From NCBI GenBank assembly GCA_903822495.1, contig CAIJPD010000015.1, forward strand, positions 1 to 64,000: a stretch of 64,000 nucleotides of DNA. The letters run 5' to 3'. The notes under the pieces are model-generated. The model ran no database searches and was not told where the DNA came from. It worked only from the letters and a program-made list of their open reading frames with translations. A program made the translations under genes and the position numbers. The first letter of the stretch is position 1. Every line of letters begins with the position of its first letter. This stretch comes from an uncultured Chloroflexota bacterium (lineage in GTDB: Bacteria > Chloroflexota > Limnocylindria > Limnocylindrales > CSP1-4). Below, one piece after another: positions 1 through 8,635 of this stretch.

Positions 1-1025
1 CCACGCCGACGCCGTCGCCGACACCTGATCCCACGCCGACACCCACGCCGACGCCGGATCCCACGCCGACGCCGAGCCCGACGCCGGATCCCACGCCGAC
101 GCCGAGCCCGACGCCTGATCCCACGCCGACGCCGAGCCCGACTCCGTCGCCGTCGCCGACACCCACGCCGACGCCGTCACCGACACCCAGCCCGACGCCG
201 ACACCGCCCGGCCAGATGATGCTGACCGTGTCGAAGGGCGGCACCGGTGATGGGACCGTCGGCTCCAGTCCCGGCGGCATCCGCTGCGGGTCCGACTGCA
301 CCCAGCTCTACGTGAGCGGCCGCCTGGTCACCCTGACGGCCACCCCGGCGGCGGGATCGCGCTTCGCCGGCTGGACAGGCGCCTGCTCAGGCATCGCATC
401 CAGGTGCACCGTGACCATGAGCCAGGCCAGATCGGCGACGGCCATGTTCAGGCTCATGCCACTCCTGGCGTACACGGGTCCGGACGCGGCCATCAGCGGG
501 GGCACGGTCGGCCTCGCGGCGACCCTGGAGACGCCAGGCGGCGTCCCGATCGCAGGCAAGTCCGTCACCTTCCGGATCGGCTCCGGACCCCTCCTGTCTG
601 TCACGACCGACGGCACCGGCACCGCCTGGATCTCCACGACGGCGCCGTCACTTCACGGTGACTACCAGCTCCGCGTGGCCTTCGCGGGCGATGCGGACTA
701 CGCCGCATCCACGTCATTGTCGACAACGCTCCTGGTGCGTGACGCAACCACCCTGACCGTGACGGATGCTCAGTGCAGCGCACGCCATTCGTGTGTGATC
801 ACGGTTCGCCTGATGGCAGGAGGCAGCCCAGCCAGCTGGGTGAGCGGCATCCGCGTGGTCGTGGCGGGGCACTCCTATCGAGCCTCCACCACGAATGGCG
901 CCGGAATTGCCACGGTGAGGATCACGGCGCCGTCGCACGCCGGCAGCTACCCGATCGTGGCGAGCTGGTCCGGTGATGGCTCCCGGGCACCTGCCCTGGG
1001 GGCCGGGACGCTGTCGGTCAACTGA
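1..1025 (+). CDS. Secreted Pro/Thr-repeat protein with InlB-type and Ig-like domains (5' truncated)
   Basis: The frame is open from base 3, so the ATG at 216 used by the ORF track is internal and the gene begins before the window. The visible N-terminal part is a Pro/Thr/Ser linker with regularly spaced Asp residues, encoded by a 30-bp repeat. It is followed by a Cys-containing module ([13 protein letters not shown] ... [10 protein letters not shown]) that looks like the divergent InlB B-repeat found in bacterial surface proteins, and then by about two Ig-like modules of the type that follow '[10 protein letters not shown]' (Big/Ig-like repeat). No catalytic motif is seen. By family knowledge such proteins are extracellular and act in adhesion or as spacers; the precise role is unknown. 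The RCC1 protein follows immediately on the same strand and also carries a Ser/Pro linker plus Ig-like domain, suggesting the two are related surface proteins. Confidence 0.75.
   Translation, partial: TPTPSPTPDPTPTPTPTPDPTPTPSPTPDPTPTPSPTPDPTPTPSPTPSPSPTPTPTPSPTPSPTPTPPGQMMLTVSKGGTGDGTVGSSPGGIRCGSDCTQLYVSGRLVTLTATPAAGSRFAGWTGACSGIASRCTVTMSQARSATAMFRLMPLLAYTGPDAAISGGTVGLAATLETPGGVPIAGKSVTFRIGSGPLLSVTTDGTGTAWISTTAPSLHGDYQLRVAFAGDADYAASTSLSTTLLVRDATTLTVTDAQCSARHSCVITVRLMAGGSPASWVSGIRVVVAGHSYRASTTNGAGIATVRITAPSHAGSYPIVASWSGDGSRAPALGAGTLSVN
3..206 (+). repeat. 30-bp tandem repeat coding for a Pro/Thr linker
   Basis: Units begin with GATCCCACGCCGACGCC at 27, 57, 87 and 117 (period 30 bp, ten residues with one Asp per unit). 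Degenerate ACGCCG/TCGCCG repeats flank them. The units lie in the reading frame of the CDS and encode an extended linker. Confidence 0.85.
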
Positions 1026-1080
1026 GACACCTGACCAGACGTCATTGAGCTCCTCCCAGTCGCTGGGGCCTGGCCTCGGC

Positions 1081-3102
1081 ATGCCCTTCGTCGCCGCCGG
1101 GCGAGCGCGGCGGGCAGGACTCGTCCTGATCGTGATTGTCGTCGCCGCCGCGGTCGTGCTGGGAGGCCTTGGGGCGATCCTGTCCCAGGCCCAGCGTGTC
1201 GTCCCGATGGTGCGGGGTGTCACCCTGTCTGCCTCGCAGGCGGGCCCCGGATCTCCGGTATTCATGTCGGCCAACGCGACCGACCCACTGGGGATCGCGT
1301 CGGTGGAAGTCCGCGTCGATGCGACGGCGTGGGCCCCCATGGCCTCGCTGGCGAGCCTGGGTGGGCAGAGTGTGCAGGCCGCGGCGTTGGTGAACGCCCC
1401 GGTCCACGAGATCGGTATCGGAGCCGCGCACGTCTGCGCGCTCCTGGCCGGGGGGACGGTCCGTTGCGTGGGCGCCGGATGGGCCGGCCAGCTGGGCAAC
1501 GATGCGACGCTCGACAGCTCGGTGCCGGTGTCGGTCTTCGGGATCGCCACTGCCACGTCGATCGCCGTGGGCCGCACTCACGCCTGCGCCGTGCTCGCGG
1601 GCGGGTCGGTCGTGTGCTGGGGATCCGGCACCAGCGGTGAGTTGGGTGATGGCCGGAAGCGGTCGAGCGCCTCACCCATAGCCGCAGCCCGGCTCTCGGG
1701 CGTGACCGCGATCGCGGCTGGCGCGGCGCGGACGTGTGCGCTCCTCGACACGGGCGCGGTGGCCTGCTGGGGCGACAACGCCAACGGGGCGGCAGGCCAG
1801 CCCGGCGGCAGCGTGGCCGAACCCACCCGCGTGGCTGGCATCGAGGGTGCCATCGGCATCTCCGTCGGTGCCCAGCATGCCTGCGCCGTCCTGGGTTCCG
1901 GCGCCGTCGCGTGCTGGGGCGGCAACAGGTTTGGCCAGCTGGGGACGCCAACCATTGAGGCCGGGGCCCATCCATCCCCATCCGTCGTCGCGGGGCTCCC
2001 GCCGGCGATCGGGGTCGTGGCGGGCGACTCCTTCACCTGTGCGCTGCTGCGTGACGGCACGGCGCGCTGCTGGGGCGCCAACTCGAGCGGCGAGCTGGGT
2101 GGTGGTGACATCGACAGCCTCCCGCACAACGTGCCCTCGCCGGTCGCGGATGCCAGCGGGCCCCTCACCGGCCTGACGGCCCTCGTGGCGGGCGGGCGGC
2201 ATGCCTGCGCGCTTGCCGCTGAAGGACAGGTTCGCTGCTGGGGTGCCGACGATACGGGCCAGCTGGGGGAGGGGAGTCCCGGGTCGCCACGGATGCCGGC
2301 GACAGCGGTCCCCGGCGTGGCAGGAGCCACGGCCCTGGCGGCCGGCGGTGATCATGCCTGCGCGGTCCTGGCGGATGGCTGGCTCCGCTGTTGGGGCGAC
2401 GCCGGACCGGCGTGGCTGCCCGCACCGGATATCGATGCCGGTCCCGGGTCCATCGCGCCGACCCCGCTGGCCGGACACGGCGGGCTGCTGAGCACGGGCC
2501 GCCACGAGCTGTGCGTCCGGGCGACGGATCTCGCGGGGAATGTCGCGGAGCCAGTCTGCGTCTCTCTGTCGATCGGCACATCCGGCGGCGTCATCATCGG
2601 CGGTGGCCCAACCGTGGCCGGCGGCCCGTCGGCGGCAGCATCCGCCTCGCCGCCGCCATCGCCCTCCCTCGCGCCGCGTCCGACCGCGTCTCCGGGTCCG
2701 TCGCCCGTGCCTTCAGCTTCGGTGGCGGCGTCGCCCAGCGGACGGCCCGACAGCAGGTCCGTCGTCTCGCTCGCCCAGACCTTGCTCGTGAATGGCGCGC
2801 CGGCGAGCGGCGCCCCGGTGTCGGTGAAGTCCGGGACGTCCGTGACGTCGGCGGTGCGGGCCACGCCGGCCATGGCGGGGCTCGCATTGGAGCTCTGGCG
2901 ACAGTCGCCCGGCGAGGTGGCCGTCAAGGTTGGCTCCGTGACGCTGGACGCCGCGGGGACCGCGAGGTTCGGCTGGCAGGCGGCTCGGGCGGACGCCAGC
3001 TACACGTGGCGCTTTGCAGGGACCGCGACGGTGGGGCCCGCAACGAGCGACTCGATCCGCGTCCTCGTGGGAGCCGGGGCGTCGTCGCTCCCCGTGGGCT
3101 AG
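1081..3102 (+). CDS. Membrane-anchored/secreted RCC1-repeat beta-propeller protein
   Basis: The open frame starts at 973, but ATG 1081 is preferred because it directly precedes a basic stretch and a hydrophobic segment (residues about 11-33, LVLIVIVVAAAVVLGGLGAI) typical of a signal anchor; 973 would overlap the previous gene. From about residue 110 to 440 there are seven repeats of the pattern 'AAG..HACALL..G.V.CWG.N..GQLG', the regulator of chromosome condensation (RCC1) motif, enough for one complete seven-bladed propeller. Almost every blade carries a pair of cysteines (CAL/CAV and CWG). The propeller seems inserted into an Ig-like domain whose halves lie before (VRVDATAWAPM) and after it (CVRATDLAGN). 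A Ser/Pro linker (about 505-560) and a second Ig-like domain end the protein. It is probably extracellular; its ligand is unknown. Confidence 0.8.
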   Translation: MPFVAAGRARRAGLVLIVIVVAAAVVLGGLGAILSQAQRVVPMVRGVTLSASQAGPGSPVFMSANATDPLGIASVEVRVDATAWAPMASLASLGGQSVQAAALVNAPVHEIGIGAAHVCALLAGGTVRCVGAGWAGQLGNDATLDSSVPVSVFGIATATSIAVGRTHACAVLAGGSVVCWGSGTSGELGDGRKRSSASPIAAARLSGVTAIAAGAARTCALLDTGAVACWGDNANGAAGQPGGSVAEPTRVAGIEGAIGISVGAQHACAVLGSGAVACWGGNRFGQLGTPTIEAGAHPSPSVVAGLPPAIGVVAGDSFTCALLRDGTARCWGANSSGELGGGDIDSLPHNVPSPVADASGPLTGLTALVAGGRHACALAAEGQVRCWGADDTGQLGEGSPGSPRMPATAVPGVAGATALAAGGDHACAVLADGWLRCWGDAGPAWLPAPDIDAGPGSIAPTPLAGHGGLLSTGRHELCVRATDLAGNVAEPVCVSLSIGTSGGVIIGGGPTVAGGPSAAASASPPPSPSLAPRPTASPGPSPVPSASVAASPSGRPDSRSVVSLAQTLLVNGAPASGAPVSVKSGTSVTSAVRATPAMAGLALELWRQSPGEVAVKVGSVTLDAAGTARFGWQAARADASYTWRFAGTATVGPATSDSIRVLVGAGASSLPVG

Positions 3103-3129
3103 CTCCGCCCCGGCTGTCTGGACAGTCGC

Positions 3130-3135
3130 TACCCT
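3130..3135 (+). promoter_or_regulatory. -10 box TACCCT of ettA (leaderless)
   Basis: TACCCT ends exactly seven positions before the A of the ettA ATG at 3142, so transcription would begin on the start codon. No Shine-Dalgarno is present. The interrupted palindrome CTGTC-TG-GACAG (3114-3125) lies just upstream. Confidence 0.5.
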
Positions 3136-3141
3136 TGTCGG

Positions 3142-4818
3142 ATGCCTGCTGAATTCATCTACACCACCTACCGGCTGGGCCGGCACTATCCGCCCGACAA
3201 GACCGTCCTCGAGGACATCTCGATCTCGTTCTACCCCGGCGCCAAGATCGGCGTCATCGGGTCGAACGGTGCCGGCAAGTCCAGCCTGCTCAGGATCATG
3301 GCCGGGCTGGATGACGGCTACGTGGGCGAGGCCCGTCTCACGCCGGGCTTCTCCGTGGGCTACCTGAGCCAGGAGCCGTCGCTGGATCCCGCCAAGGACG
3401 TCAAGGGCAACGTGATGGACGGCGTCCGCGAAGTGGCGGGCCTGCTCGACAAGTACAACGCCGTCATGGCCAAGTGGTCCGAGCCGGACGCCGATTACGA
3501 CGCGATCGGCGCCGAGCAGGCGGCCCTCGAGGACAAGATCAACGCCGCCGACGCGTGGAACGTGGAGCGGAACGTGGAGATCGCGATGGACGCGCTCCGC
3601 TGCCCGCCGGACGACGCCGACGTCACGCGGCTGTCGGGCGGCGAGAAGCGCCGGGTGGCCCTCGCCCGGCTGCTCCTCCAGCACCCGGACCTCCTGCTGC
3701 TCGACGAGCCAACCAACCACCTCGACGCTGAGTCGGTGGAGTGGCTGGAGCGCTTCCTCCAGGAGTACTCGGGCACCGTGGTCGCCATCACCCACGATCG
3801 CTACTTCCTGGACAACGTCGCCCAGTGGATCCTGGAGCTGGATCGTGGCCGCGGCATCCCGTTCTCGGGCAACTACTCCGGCTGGCTGGAGCAGAAGCTT
3901 GACCGGATGGCCAAGGAGTCCAAGTCGGTCGATGCCAAGCAGCGCACGCTGGCCCGCGAGCTCGAATGGGTCCGCATGTCGCCCAAGGCCCGCCAGTCCA
4001 AGGGCAAGGCACGCCTGACGGCGTACGAGCAGCTCCTCGCCCAGGCCAACGACGAGAAGGTGATCACCCGGGAGCTGGAGATCGCCATCCCGCCCGGGCC
4101 GCGGCTGGGCGACAGGGTCATCGACGTCAAGGGTCTCCGGAAGGGCTATGGCGACCGGCTGCTGGTCGAGGACCTGACGTTCTCGCTGCCCCGCTCCGGG
4201 ATCGTCGGGATCATCGGGCCCAACGGCGCCGGCAAGACCACGCTCTTCCGGATGCTGGTTGGGCAGGAGGGGCCCGACGCCGGATCGGTGACCGTGGGCG
4301 ACACCGTCAAGCTCAGCTACGTGGACCAGGGGCGCGACGAGCTCCGCCCGGACAAGACGATCTTCGAGGAGATCACCGACGGCGTGGAGGCCGTCAAGGT
4401 GGGAAACCGCGAGATCCCGGCGCGGGCCTACGTCTCCAGCTTCAACTTCCGTGGTACCGATCAGCAGAAGCTGGTGGGCCAGGCGTCGGGCGGCGAGCGC
4501 AACCGCGTCCACCTCGCCAAGCTGCTCCAGTCGGGCGGCAACGTCCTCCTGCTCGACGAGCCCACCAACGACCTGGACGTGGACACACTCCGGGCGCTGG
4601 AGGCAGGCCTGGAATCATTCCCGGGCTGTGCGGTCGTCATCAGCCACGACCGTTGGTTCCTGGACCGGATCGCGACCCACATCCTGGCCTTCGAAGGGGA
4701 TAGCCAGGTCCGCTTCTTCGAGGGCAACGTCAGCGACTACGAGGCGTTCCGGCACAAGGAGCTGGGTTCGGCGGCCGACCAGCCGCACCGCATCCGCTTC
4801 AAGCGTCTCGCAGGATAG
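3142..4818 (+). CDS. ettA: ABC-F ATPase, energy-dependent translational throttle protein EttA
   Basis: 558 aa, the usual size of EttA. There are two ABC cassettes: Walker A GSNGAGKSS (about residue 40), signature LSGGEKRRVALARLL, Walker B LLLLDEPTNHLD; then Walker A GPNGAGKTT (about 363), signature ASGGERNRVHLAKLL, Walker B LLLDEPTNDLD. Between the cassettes is the interdomain linker (P-site tRNA interaction motif region) with WVRMSPKARQSKGKARL, characteristic of EttA rather than Uup or antibiotic-resistance ABC-F proteins. There are no membrane segments. In the family, EttA binds the ribosomal E site and gates the first elongation steps according to the ATP/ADP ratio. Start ATG 3142 is supported by the -10 box spacing. 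It appears to be a single-gene transcript. Confidence 0.95.
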   Translation: MPAEFIYTTYRLGRHYPPDKTVLEDISISFYPGAKIGVIGSNGAGKSSLLRIMAGLDDGYVGEARLTPGFSVGYLSQEPSLDPAKDVKGNVMDGVREVAGLLDKYNAVMAKWSEPDADYDAIGAEQAALEDKINAADAWNVERNVEIAMDALRCPPDDADVTRLSGGEKRRVALARLLLQHPDLLLLDEPTNHLDAESVEWLERFLQEYSGTVVAITHDRYFLDNVAQWILELDRGRGIPFSGNYSGWLEQKLDRMAKESKSVDAKQRTLARELEWVRMSPKARQSKGKARLTAYEQLLAQANDEKVITRELEIAIPPGPRLGDRVIDVKGLRKGYGDRLLVEDLTFSLPRSGIVGIIGPNGAGKTTLFRMLVGQEGPDAGSVTVGDTVKLSYVDQGRDELRPDKTIFEEITDGVEAVKVGNREIPARAYVSSFNFRGTDQQKLVGQASGGERNRVHLAKLLQSGGNVLLLDEPTNDLDVDTLRALEAGLESFPGCAVVISHDRWFLDRIATHILAFEGDSQVRFFEGNVSDYEAFRHKELGSAADQPHRIRFKRLAG

Positions 4819-4871
4819 GTAGCTCCCGCGCGTTCGCGTCAGCCACGGCCCGTGGTCAACCGAGGCACGCC

Positions 4872-5687
4872 ATCGTCCGGGGGATCCCCGTTCATTACGA
4901 GGACGTCGGCGAAGGCCGGCCCATCCCGGTCCTCCACGGCTGGGGCACGGATCACCGGTTCTCGATCGATCGCGACGAGGGGCTGTTCGACGGCTGGCCC
5001 GGCTGGCGCCGCATCTACCCCGACATGCCGGGCATGGGCACGACGCCCGGCGCGCCGTGGATCACCGGCCAGGTGGAGATGCTGGAGGCGCTCCTGGGCT
5101 TTGTCGATGCGGTCATCCCTGGGGAGCGGGTCACGGTCGTCGGGGTGTCGTGGGGCGGCTACATGGCGTTGGGCCCGGTCCGGGCCATCGGAGCCCGCCT
5201 CGACGGGCTCATGCTGACCGCGCCCGAAGTGCGCGCCGAGGGACGCGACCGCCACTTGCCGCCGAGGCTGGTGCTCCACCAGGACCCGGCGATCGAAGGG
5301 GAGCTTGGGCCCACCGAGAGGATGTGGGCGAGGCTCGCCGTCATCCAGGATCCCCGCACGCTGGCGGCCTTCCGGGCAGGCGTCAAGCCGGGCCTGGAGG
5401 TCGCCGATTGGGACTTCCTCGGCCGCGTTGGAGCGCGCTATCCCGCGGGCGTGATCGAGGACCGGCCGCCCTGGCCGCTGCACGCCCCGGCCCTCGTCCT
5501 GACCGGTCGCCACGATGTGGCCGTCGGGTATCTCGACGGGTGGCCGTTGCCCGAAGACCTGACGCGCGGGACGTACGCCGTCCTCGACGGGGCCGGGCAC
5601 GGGGTCGGGGAGGAGCAGCCTGGGCTCTTCCGCGTGCTGGCCGGTGAGCGGCTTGCCCGCGTCGAGGCCTTCGCGGCCGAGGCCTGA
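4872..5687 (+). CDS. Alpha/beta hydrolase with apparent non-canonical (ATC) start
   Basis: The ORF track begins at ATG 5025, but the same frame upstream encodes a typical N-terminus: IVRGIPVHYEDVGEG, then the oxyanion-hole motif HGWGTDH. The 5025 start would remove these. No ATG, GTG or TTG exists in this frame between the end of ettA and 5025. GAGG at 4862-4865 lies six bases before ATC 4872, where homologues begin 'MIVRGIPVHY', so ATC is the likely initiation codon (or a sequencing/assembly error for ATG). The nucleophile elbow is GVSWGGY (about residue 92), the late Asp is in TGRHDVAVGY, and the His is in GAGHGVGEEQ. 271 aa. It resembles the general alpha/beta hydrolase fold family; the substrate is unknown. 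It lies about 55 bp after ettA and converges on the PPOX gene. Confidence 0.8.
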   Translation: MVRGIPVHYEDVGEGRPIPVLHGWGTDHRFSIDRDEGLFDGWPGWRRIYPDMPGMGTTPGAPWITGQVEMLEALLGFVDAVIPGERVTVVGVSWGGYMALGPVRAIGARLDGLMLTAPEVRAEGRDRHLPPRLVLHQDPAIEGELGPTERMWARLAVIQDPRTLAAFRAGVKPGLEVADWDFLGRVGARYPAGVIEDRPPWPLHAPALVLTGRHDVAVGYLDGWPLPEDLTRGTYAVLDGAGHGVGEEQPGLFRVLAGERLARVEAFAAEA

Positions 5688-5731
5688 GCGACGACCCGGG
5701 CCGCGGGATTCCGGATCCGATCGAGCCCCCC

Positions 5732-5749
5732 ACGACAGGCGCCTGCCGT
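5732..5749. terminator. Possible bidirectional terminator palindrome
   Basis: ACGACAGGCGCCTGCCGT is a near-perfect palindrome (one mismatch) between the convergent hydrolase and PPOX genes. There is no T-run, so the terminator role is only suggested by position. Confidence 0.3.
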
Positions 5750-5767
5750 CCGGCCCCGCGGGCGGGT

Positions 5768-6163
5768 TCAGGGGCCCTTGACCACCCGGCGCTCGACCCC
5801 GTGGAAGTGTGTCTCGGCGCCCTCGTTCAGGCCCCAGCTCCAGATCACCTCCGGGCTGATGCGGATCCGCTGGCGGCCGGGTGATCCCTCGAGCGTTGCC
5901 GTGCCCCGGATCTTCACGCCGCGCGGCCGCCACGGGCTGACCGTCGCGAGGTCATCGATGACGATCGCCGCCTGCGGATTCTTCAGGAGGTGGCCGTGGC
6001 GAACGGTCTGGCTGATGTCGAATCCGCCCGAGACGATGGTGTCGCCGTCCAGCGCGAAGCCGACCGCCGAGACGTCGGGCTGACCCGTGCGCGATGAAGT
6101 GGCCAGCCGCGCAAGGCGCTGCGTTCGAAGGTAGGCCAACTCGGCCTCGGTGAACACGCTCAT
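5768..6163 (-). CDS. PPOX-class F420-dependent oxidoreductase family protein
   Basis: 131 aa from ATG 6163, chosen over the track start (6226) because GGAGGAGG precedes it by a few bases and homologues begin near 'FTEAELAYL'. The sequence VGFALDGDTIVSGG, followed by DDLATVSPWRPRGVKIRG, matches the split-barrel flavin/F420-binding family that includes pyridoxamine-5'-phosphate-oxidase-like actinobacterial F420 enzymes. It is small, soluble and single-domain. In that family the deazaflavin F420 is used to reduce small molecules; the substrate here cannot be read from sequence. The LLM-type oxidoreductases at 23.6-25.4 kb could also use F420, which would be consistent with an F420-producing organism. 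Confidence 0.8.
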   Translation of the reverse strand: MSVFTEAELAYLRTQRLARLATSSRTGQPDVSAVGFALDGDTIVSGGFDISQTVRHGHLLKNPQAAIVIDDLATVSPWRPRGVKIRGTATLEGSPGRQRIRISPEVIWSWGLNEGAETHFHGVERRVVKGP

Positions 6164-6314
6164 TCGACCTCCTCCGCGTGGGCTGTCTGTGTCCCGACGC
6201 GCCGTCGCCCGTGGCCTCCGGGCCACGCAATTCCGTCTGGCGGCCTCGAATCATGCTCGCTCGGCGTGGCTCGCACAGCGATGGCTCGACCGCGTGGACC
6301 CGTCGTCGCTGGCG

Positions 6315-8507
6315 CTACCAGCGGATCACGCCCAGGAGATCGGAGAAGTCGTCCGTCCAGAGCACGCTTGGGCCGCCATCGGCAAGCAGCCGCCAGAGGG
6401 GATCGGCGGCCAGCCCCGTCAGCGTGGCGACCTGGGGCGCGAGCAGGGCCCAGTCCGATGCCTCCTTGTCGCCGGGCCCCGCGTTGGACAGGTCGCGGTC
6501 CTCCATCGCCAGGCCGGCCAGGCCAAGGGCGCCGGCGGCTCCCCGGACCACCGAGCGGAGGTCGAGATACGTGTTCGTGACGTGGACCAGGATCGCACCA
6601 CCGGGTCGGAGCTTGGAGAGGTAGAGCGAGAAGGCCTCGCGGGTCAGCAGGTGGGCCGGGACGGCATCGGAGCTGAAGGCGTCGAGCACGATGAGGTCGT
6701 ATGAGGCGTCCGGCGCCTCGGCGATCCGAAGGCGGCCATCGCCCTCGATGACGCGGACCGGGGAGCGGGCGTCCGACAGGAAGGTGAACAGCGTTGGATC
6801 GTGGGCGATGCGGATGACCACCGGGTCGATCTCGTAGAACGTGAACCGGTCGGCGGGCCGGGCGTACGCCGCGAGGCTGCCCGCACCCAGCCCGATCGCC
6901 GCGACGGCGTCAACGCTGTGGCCGCCGGCGCGCAGCGCCGCGAAGGCCTGCCCCGCCGGGCCCGTGGGATGGTAGTAGCTCATGGGCTGGGCTCCACCCC
7001 CGGCCCCGACGCGCTCGATCCCGTGCACCGTCAGCCCGCTGAGCAGCACGTGGTGGCCTTGGCCATCGTCGATCACGCGGCTCACCCCGAAGAAGGTTCG
7101 GTCGGCAAACAGGCCCTGGCTGCCGGTCATGAGCGTCACCGCGAGGACCGCGGCGATGGCCAGGGCGAAGCGCACGGGTCGGCGCATCACAAACAGCGTA
7201 GCGACGGTGAGGGCCGCGGCGAGCCCCGAGACCGCCACGCCCGCTCCCGAGACCGCGAGCACGAGGAACCCGGCTGTCAGCCCGACGAAATACCCGAGCG
7301 GAACGAGCAGGTCGAGCAGCCGGGCCCGCCGTTCCAGCGGCCCCACTGCCCGCGGTGGGCCGGGCCGGACCAGGAGGGCCAGGACGAGGACGATGGGGTA
7401 CTCGAGCACCTGGTCGAAGACGGCGGGGGCGACCAGGGCGTTGAAGGCCCCGCCGAGGGCTCCACCAACGGCCATCAGGAGGTAGAACTCGGTCAGGCCG
7501 CCGGGTTCGGGCCGGTCGTCGGCGAGGCGGCCGTGGGCGAGCATGGCCGCCACGAAGAACGCCGCGTCGTGGAGGACGATCGTGATCCACGGCGAGATCG
7601 GCAGGATCCGGAAGTAGGTCAGGACCACCAGCACCAGGAGCCACGGCAGCAGGCGCCCCGCCGCCGCCGGGGAGAGGACCCGTCGCCCGGAGAAGGCGAG
7701 GACGAACGTCACGAGGTAGAGGGCCAGCGGGACCACCCACAGCAGCGGGACGGCCGCGATGTCCGTCTGGATGTGGCTGGTCACTCCCAGCAACAGGCTC
7801 GCCGGGATGAACGCCAGGCCGATCCAGCCGGCGCGGCGTCGCCACGGGATGGCCGCCGGCGGGACACTGGGGCCGGCCTGGGCTGCCGTGTCGGACGGCG
7901 CGGACGTGCGGCTGGACCGCCCGCGCGCGACAACGACGGCGACGCACGCGAGCAGTGCCAGCGCGAAGGCGACGTAGCCCAGGGACCATGACCCGGCCTG
8001 CTCGCCCACCGCCAGGCGGGGCTCGACGAGGAAGGGGTAGGCGAGCAGGCCCAGGAGACTTCCCGCGTTGCTGGCCGCGTACAGGAAGTAGGGGTCGCGA
8101 GCCGATTGGTGGCCGGTCGTCGAGAACCAGCGCTGGAGGAGCGGGCTCGTCGCGGACATCACGATGTAGGGCCCGCCTACGCTCAGGGTCAGGATCACGA
8201 TCACTGAGATGGCCGGCGGGCTGCCCGCGGGCAGGCCGGGATCCCGGAGGGCGATGGGGAGGAGCAGCAACGAGGTGGCGATCACGACGGCGTGGAGCAT
8301 GGCCTGGCGCCTGACGCCCAAACGGGACAGGGCGAGGTGGGCGTAGCCATAGCCCACCAGGAGCGCGCCCTGGAAGAAGAGCATCGCGGCGGTCCAGACC
8401 TGGGGCGTGCCGCCGAACCTGGGCAGCATGGCCTTGGCGATCATGGGCTCGACGATGAACATCAGGCCGGAGGAGATCAGGATCGTCACGCCGAACAGGG
8501 CTACCAC
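6315..8507 (-). CDS. Polytopic membrane protein fused to a spermidine-synthase-like domain
   Basis: About 730 aa. The frame is open to ATG 8618, but the GTG at 8507 (VVALFGVTILISSG) sits directly before the first membrane helix and is preferred; the start is uncertain. The N-terminal two thirds has roughly 11-14 hydrophobic helices, beginning with the conserved 'FIVEPMIAKAMLPRFGGTP' stretch of SpeE-type integral membrane proteins. The C-terminal third (about residues 500-730) is a Rossmann methyltransferase-like fold: IGLGAGSLAAYA, then YEIDPVV (acidic residue of the nucleotide loop), GDGR and LDAFSSDAVP. Such fusions are annotated as fused MFS/spermidine synthase; polyamine synthesis has not been shown for most of them, so the reaction is uncertain. 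It is probably monocistronic and divergent from the lipoprotein gene. Confidence 0.8.
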   Translation of the reverse strand: MVALFGVTILISSGLMFIVEPMIAKAMLPRFGGTPQVWTAAMLFFQGALLVGYGYAHLALSRLGVRRQAMLHAVVIATSLLLLPIALRDPGLPAGSPPAISVIVILTLSVGGPYIVMSATSPLLQRWFSTTGHQSARDPYFLYAASNAGSLLGLLAYPFLVEPRLAVGEQAGSWSLGYVAFALALLACVAVVVARGRSSRTSAPSDTAAQAGPSVPPAAIPWRRRAGWIGLAFIPASLLLGVTSHIQTDIAAVPLLWVVPLALYLVTFVLAFSGRRVLSPAAAGRLLPWLLVLVVLTYFRILPISPWITIVLHDAAFFVAAMLAHGRLADDRPEPGGLTEFYLLMAVGGALGGAFNALVAPAVFDQVLEYPIVLVLALLVRPGPPRAVGPLERRARLLDLLVPLGYFVGLTAGFLVLAVSGAGVAVSGLAAALTVATLFVMRRPVRFALAIAAVLAVTLMTGSQGLFADRTFFGVSRVIDDGQGHHVLLSGLTVHGIERVGAGGGAQPMSYYHPTGPAGQAFAALRAGGHSVDAVAAIGLGAGSLAAYARPADRFTFYEIDPVVIRIAHDPTLFTFLSDARSPVRVIEGDGRLRIAEAPDASYDLIVLDAFSSDAVPAHLLTREAFSLYLSKLRPGGAILVHVTNTYLDLRSVVRGAAGALGLAGLAMEDRDLSNAGPGDKEASDWALLAPQVATLTGLAADPLWRLLADGGPSVLWTDDFSDLLGVIRW

Positions 8508-8584
8508 GCGGCGCAGTGTCGGTGAACCGCGGCGACTGCGCAAGCAGGCCGGCAGTCCTGGGCCGGCCCCGGGCAGGCTTCGGC

Positions 8585-8590
8585 TACCCT
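8585..8590 (+). promoter_or_regulatory. -10 box TACCCT of lipoprotein gene
   Basis: GGCTACCCTTGG resembles the elements before ettA and cvpA. The predicted transcription start near 8597 gives a leader of about 39 nt containing GAGG (8625-8628) before ATG 8636. Confidence 0.4.
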
Positions 8591-8635
8591 TGGAGACCCG
8601 GGCCGGCCCATGGCCCACGTTGGTCGAGGTTCGTC

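Noticed and set aside
3-206. CRISPR-like regular repeat
   Set aside because: Period 30 bp with no spacers between units; it is in frame with a coding sequence and encodes Pro/Thr repeats.
2713-4512. 599-codon minus-strand ORF opposite ettA
   Set aside because: Antisense of a conserved ABC-F gene; the sequence is low-complexity His/Asp/Leu-rich, typical of shadow frames.
7955-8314. Possible integron or mobile-element signals near the spermidine-synthase-like gene
   Set aside because: No transposase, integrase or inverted terminal repeats were found here or elsewhere in the window.
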